Shown here: piece by piece, positions 61,792 to 64,000 of the stretch | Position numbering within the stretch: the stretch's first letter is position 1 | Layout: the number at the start of each line of letters is the position of its first letter | Assembly: GCA_017409785.1 (NCBI GenBank) | Contig: JAFQSD010000002.1 | Span: forward strand, 226,597-290,596 | Source of the DNA: Bacilli bacterium | GTDB lineage: Bacteria; Bacillota_I; Bacilli_A; RF39; UBA660 | DNA: 64,000 bases | Reading direction: 5' to 3' | Made by a program: the position numbers and the translations under genes | The notes under the pieces: model-generated | Database searches by the model: none | Told to the model about the DNA's origin: nothing | The model's input: the letters and a program-made list of their open reading frames with translations, nothing else

Positions 61792-61834
61792 TTCGACAAA
61801 AGAAGACTATTTTTTCGTTCGACAAAATTCCACA
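61792..61834 (-). promoter_or_regulatory. Spo0A boxes ahead of the spoIIA-like operon
   Basis: Minus-strand TGTGGAA (61834-61828, one mismatch), TGTCGAA (61824-61818) and TGTCGAA (61798-61792). The first two are 10 bp apart. A TATTAT -10-like element follows, with the last box over the -35 region, as in Spo0A-activated spoIIG-type promoters. Confidence 0.75.
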
Positions 61835-61845
61835 AAAAAAGAAGA

Positions 61846-62241
61846 TTATTTAATCTTCTTTATAACCAACTCTTTATAGCCAGTCTCTTCATCAAACTCT
61901 CTAGTCAATTTATAATTATCTATTTCTATAATTACGACTTCTGCTGTCGAATTAACAAAACATCCTTCACTTAAATGTCCACCTACTGTTACACCTTCAT
62001 CATCAGAAAAACTTACATGAATGTGAACTCCATCTTCAGAAATAGTTCCTGTCATACTAACAATTTCATAATCTCTAACATTGTGATAAAACTTTTCCCC
62101 ACCAGCAAGTCTAAAGTTTATTTCATAACAGCATCCAACACAAGCTCCAATTATTCCAGCCTTAATATTATTATCATTACAATATTTAACAATTTCTTTT
62201 CTTAAATCCATTCCTTTAGTTAATCTAAACACATGCATCAT
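61846..62241 (-). CDS. PPC/DUF296 domain DNA-binding protein
   Basis: 131 residues, a single PPC domain. RLTKGMDLRKEIVKYC, GIIGACVGCCYEINFRLA and VHIHVSFSDDEGVTVGGHL match the family, with the conserved GGHL. Bacterial members form trimers and are thought to bind DNA or nucleotides. Start ATG follows GGTGATATTGA. A terminator would lie in the gap to the spoIIA-like operon. Confidence 0.85.
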   Translation of the reverse strand: MMHVFRLTKGMDLRKEIVKYCNDNNIKAGIIGACVGCCYEINFRLAGGEKFYHNVRDYEIVSMTGTISEDGVHIHVSFSDDEGVTVGGHLSEGCFVNSTAEVVIIEIDNYKLTREFDEETGYKELVIKKIK

Positions 62242-62291
62242 TCAATATCACCTCTAATTATATTATAACAAAAAAAAGAAGCATAAGCTTC

Positions 62292-62840
62292 TTAAATAAA
62301 CATATAACTTGGTTTTTCATAGTGAGAAATCTTCTTATCTTCGGCATATTTCTCTACTAATACAACCTTTTCTTCTTTTAAACTTCTTTGTACATCAATA
62401 ATTCTTTGATTTCTAGAACCTCTAAAATGTAAATCATAGCTTTTTTCTTCTAGAATAAATTTTCCATCTACTAAGACATCAATTTGTTCTAAAAGTTTTC
62501 TATGTTTTGGATTTTGAAGCATTTTTTCATAAGTAAAGCCTGTATAACACCAAACATTAAGTCCCATCTCATGTGCAGCTTTACTTATCTCATAGCATGC
62601 TTCGCTCTGACATACAGGATCTCCTCCTGATAAAGTTAATCCATCTTGATGCTTAATTTCTCTTAATGCATCAATTACCTCTTCCACATCAACTAAAACC
62701 CCATCATTAAAGCTATGTGTTTGAGGATTGTGACATCCTTTGCAGGCATGAGGGCATCCCTGTGTCCATAACACAGTTCTTACCCCCTCACCATCTACAA
62801 CTGAGTCTGCCTGTAAATCAGCAGCTAATCTAATTTGCAT
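62292..62840 (-). CDS. nrdG: Anaerobic ribonucleotide reductase activase
   Basis: 182 residues. This radical-SAM enzyme makes the glycyl radical on NrdD. WTQGCPHACKGCHNPQTHSF carries the CxxxCxxC cluster motif, LTLSGGDPV the SAM-binding GGE-like motif. Its ATG overlaps the stop of the small nrdD-tail ORF as TAATG. Confidence 0.94.
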   Translation of the reverse strand: MQIRLAADLQADSVVDGEGVRTVLWTQGCPHACKGCHNPQTHSFNDGVLVDVEEVIDALREIKHQDGLTLSGGDPVCQSEACYEISKAAHEMGLNVWCYTGFTYEKMLQNPKHRKLLEQIDVLVDGKFILEEKSYDLHFRGSRNQRIIDVQRSLKEEKVVLVEKYAEDKKISHYEKPSYMFI

Positions 62841-63004
62841 TATTTAGCGTTTTTCTTTAATAAGTCTTTATGTCCGCTATGTTTTACACGATCTCTTTCT
62901 TCAGCTCTTTTACCATTATTGAATCTTGATACATCTCCTGCAAGATATCCTGTAACTCTTCTTATTCTTTCGAACCCTTGTCCTTCTCCTACTACTTTTT
63001 CCAT
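62840..63004 (-). CDS. Separate glycyl-radical tail of NrdD (54 residues)
   Basis: ATG 63004 after AGGGAGAA encodes 54 residues. The core RIRRVTGYLAGDVSRFNNG followed by KRAEERDRVKH corresponds to the extreme C-terminus of standard NrdD (RRVCGYL...NxGKxxExxxRVKH), which holds the glycyl-radical Gly. The main NrdD gene upstream ends without this part. The two ORFs are 33 bp apart, each with a ribosome site, so this is a split gene and not a sequencing frameshift. It probably acts as a subunit supplying the radical loop. Confidence 0.7.
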   Translation of the reverse strand: MEKVVGEGQGFERIRRVTGYLAGDVSRFNNGKRAEERDRVKHSGHKDLLKKNAK

Positions 63005-63037
63005 AAACTATTTCTCCCTTTTCTTTATATTTTTTAT

Positions 63038-64000
63038 TTATCTACCACAACACTCAGGTGCTGTAATTTTCTCCATTGGAACTCCCTCAAACTCTTTACG
63101 TCCACATCTAGGACATACATCATTGATAACTCCAACATAACCACAAACTGGGTCTCTATCTACTGGATGGTTAACTGCTCCATAACCAATTCCTACTTCT
63201 TTCATTGTTCTAATGATACTTTCGAATGCATCAACGTTAGCAGCAACATCTCCATCAACTTCGATATAAGAAATATGTCCACCATTTGTGAATTCATGAT
63301 ATGGTGCCTCAGTATGTAACTTGTCACTAATACTAATATTATAGTAAACAGGTACATGGAATGAGTTTGTATAATATTCTCTATCTGTAACTCCCTTAAT
63401 CTTTCCATAAATAGCTCTATCAATATTTGTAAATCTACCAGATAATCCTTCAGCTGGTGTAGCTAAACATGTAAAGTTTAAGTTATATTTCTTAGCATTT
63501 TCATCAATTCTATCTCTCATGAATTTAATGATTTCAATTCCTAATTTTTGACTCTTAGGATCTTCACCATGATGTTTACCAGTTAATGCTTTTAAACATT
63601 CTGCTAAACCAATAAATCCAGTTGATAATGAACCATGTTTCCAAACTTTTCTTAATCTATCTGTTGGTTTTAATTTTTCACCATTTGTCCATACACCTTG
63701 TCCTAGTAAGAATGGGAAGTTATAACAACGTTTATTACATTGTACTTCAAATCTTTCTAGTAATTGGTCACGAACTTTATCAATAATTTCTCCAAGTTCT
63801 TCATAGAACCCCTTCATATCTGCTTTATCTCTTTCACCTAAAGCAATACCATATTTAATACCAAGTCTTACTAAGTTAATAGTTGTAAATGAAAGATTTC
63901 CTCTTCCAGTAACTACTTGATTATCTGGAGAAGTAACATCTGCTACAACTCTTGTACGACAACCCATGTAAGAAACTTCTGTATTAACATCTCCTTCTTT
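63038..64000 (-). CDS. nrdD: Anaerobic ribonucleoside-triphosphate reductase, partial (5' end outside window)
   Basis: The last 320 codons of class III RNR, which makes dNTPs without oxygen. YMGCRTRVVADVTSPDNQ, GRGNLSFTTINLVRLGI, LLGQGVWTNGE and HGSLSTGFIGLAE are catalytic-domain blocks; CGYVGVINDVCPRCG with CC near the end forms the C-terminal zinc site. The frame runs open through base 64000, so the ATG at 63967 is internal. It stops at ECCGR, before the glycyl-radical segment, which is on the small ORF downstream. Confidence 0.92.
   Translation of the reverse strand, partial: KEGDVNTEVSYMGCRTRVVADVTSPDNQVVTGRGNLSFTTINLVRLGIKYGIALGERDKADMKGFYEELGEIIDKVRDQLLERFEVQCNKRCYNFPFLLGQGVWTNGEKLKPTDRLRKVWKHGSLSTGFIGLAECLKALTGKHHGEDPKSQKLGIEIIKFMRDRIDENAKKYNLNFTCLATPAEGLSGRFTNIDRAIYGKIKGVTDREYYTNSFHVPVYYNISISDKLHTEAPYHEFTNGGHISYIEVDGDVAANVDAFESIIRTMKEVGIGYGAVNHPVDRDPVCGYVGVINDVCPRCGRKEFEGVPMEKITAPECCGR

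Noticed and set aside
1-64000. Mycoplasma-type genetic code (TGA as Trp)
   Set aside because: Several genes end in TGA with overlapping starts (scpA, spoVAC), and Trp is written as TGG.

Overview
The window is AT-rich DNA from a low-GC Gram-positive anaerobe (Bacillota, most likely a gut-type member of the Bacilli near the Mollicutes-related lineages). The reasons are: AGGAGG-type ribosome sites with many GTG and TTG starts; a T-box leader; Spo0A boxes (TGTCGAA); a spoVA operon; pyruvate:ferredoxin oxidoreductase; and a class III anaerobic ribonucleotide reductase. TGA is used as a stop (for example at the ends of scpA and spoVAC), so this is not the Mycoplasma code. Nearly every gene is on the minus strand, and most genes or short operons end in their own hairpin terminator.

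Layout. 1-6250: a partial NERD protein, a secreted Cys-rich repeat protein, and an operon of DUF3800, a HEPN-like protein, an AAA ATPase and a Nudix gene that resembles a defence cassette. The Cys-rich gene and the operon share an 89-bp promoter module carrying tandem Spo0A boxes. A divergent small-kinase pair follows. 6250-21400: a small RNA gene, an editing-less thrS behind tandem attenuators (a Thr-codon leader peptide, then a T-box), a lineage-specific paralogue pair, an amidoligase, a FemX-type ligase, a SpoVB/MurJ-type flippase, recG, and two more small RNA genes. 21400-38100: PFOR, then an envelope block (polysaccharide deacetylase, two proteins sharing a pilin-like membrane module but carrying different enzymes, a NAGPA-type glycosidase, four glycan-assembly genes, a Pro/Ala/Val repeat protein), an RNA-modification pair and a lipoprotein. 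38100-39740: 1.6 kb without protein genes, holding two convergent RNA genes. 39740-55100: lipid genes, large surface proteins, a LytTR two-component system, a PadR operon, a cell-wall NlpC/P60-like protein, and an unusual GH10-PHP fusion. 55200-64000: tRNA-Thr and tRNA-Leu, an orphan primase-type zinc protein, scpAB, the spoVA operon, a spoIIA-like operon without spoIIAB, a PPC protein, and nrdG with a split nrdD.

The strongest candidate for a new system is the minus-strand RNA at about 39690-38739. It has a consensus promoter and an intrinsic terminator, no ORF, and 23 decamers of form CY-N6-RG, each flanked by GA and CUGU. Folding by hand, 22 of the 23 decamers pair into eleven strictly nested helices that form a branched tree.

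Other notable points: a classical leader-peptide attenuator upstream of a T-box; a 19-bp operator shared by the padR operon, the two-component operon and a 50-codon gene; Spo0A boxes at three loci; a sigma-F operon lacking the anti-sigma factor; and a forespore-type promoter ahead of spoVA. All assignments were made by reading the sequence; no database search was run.
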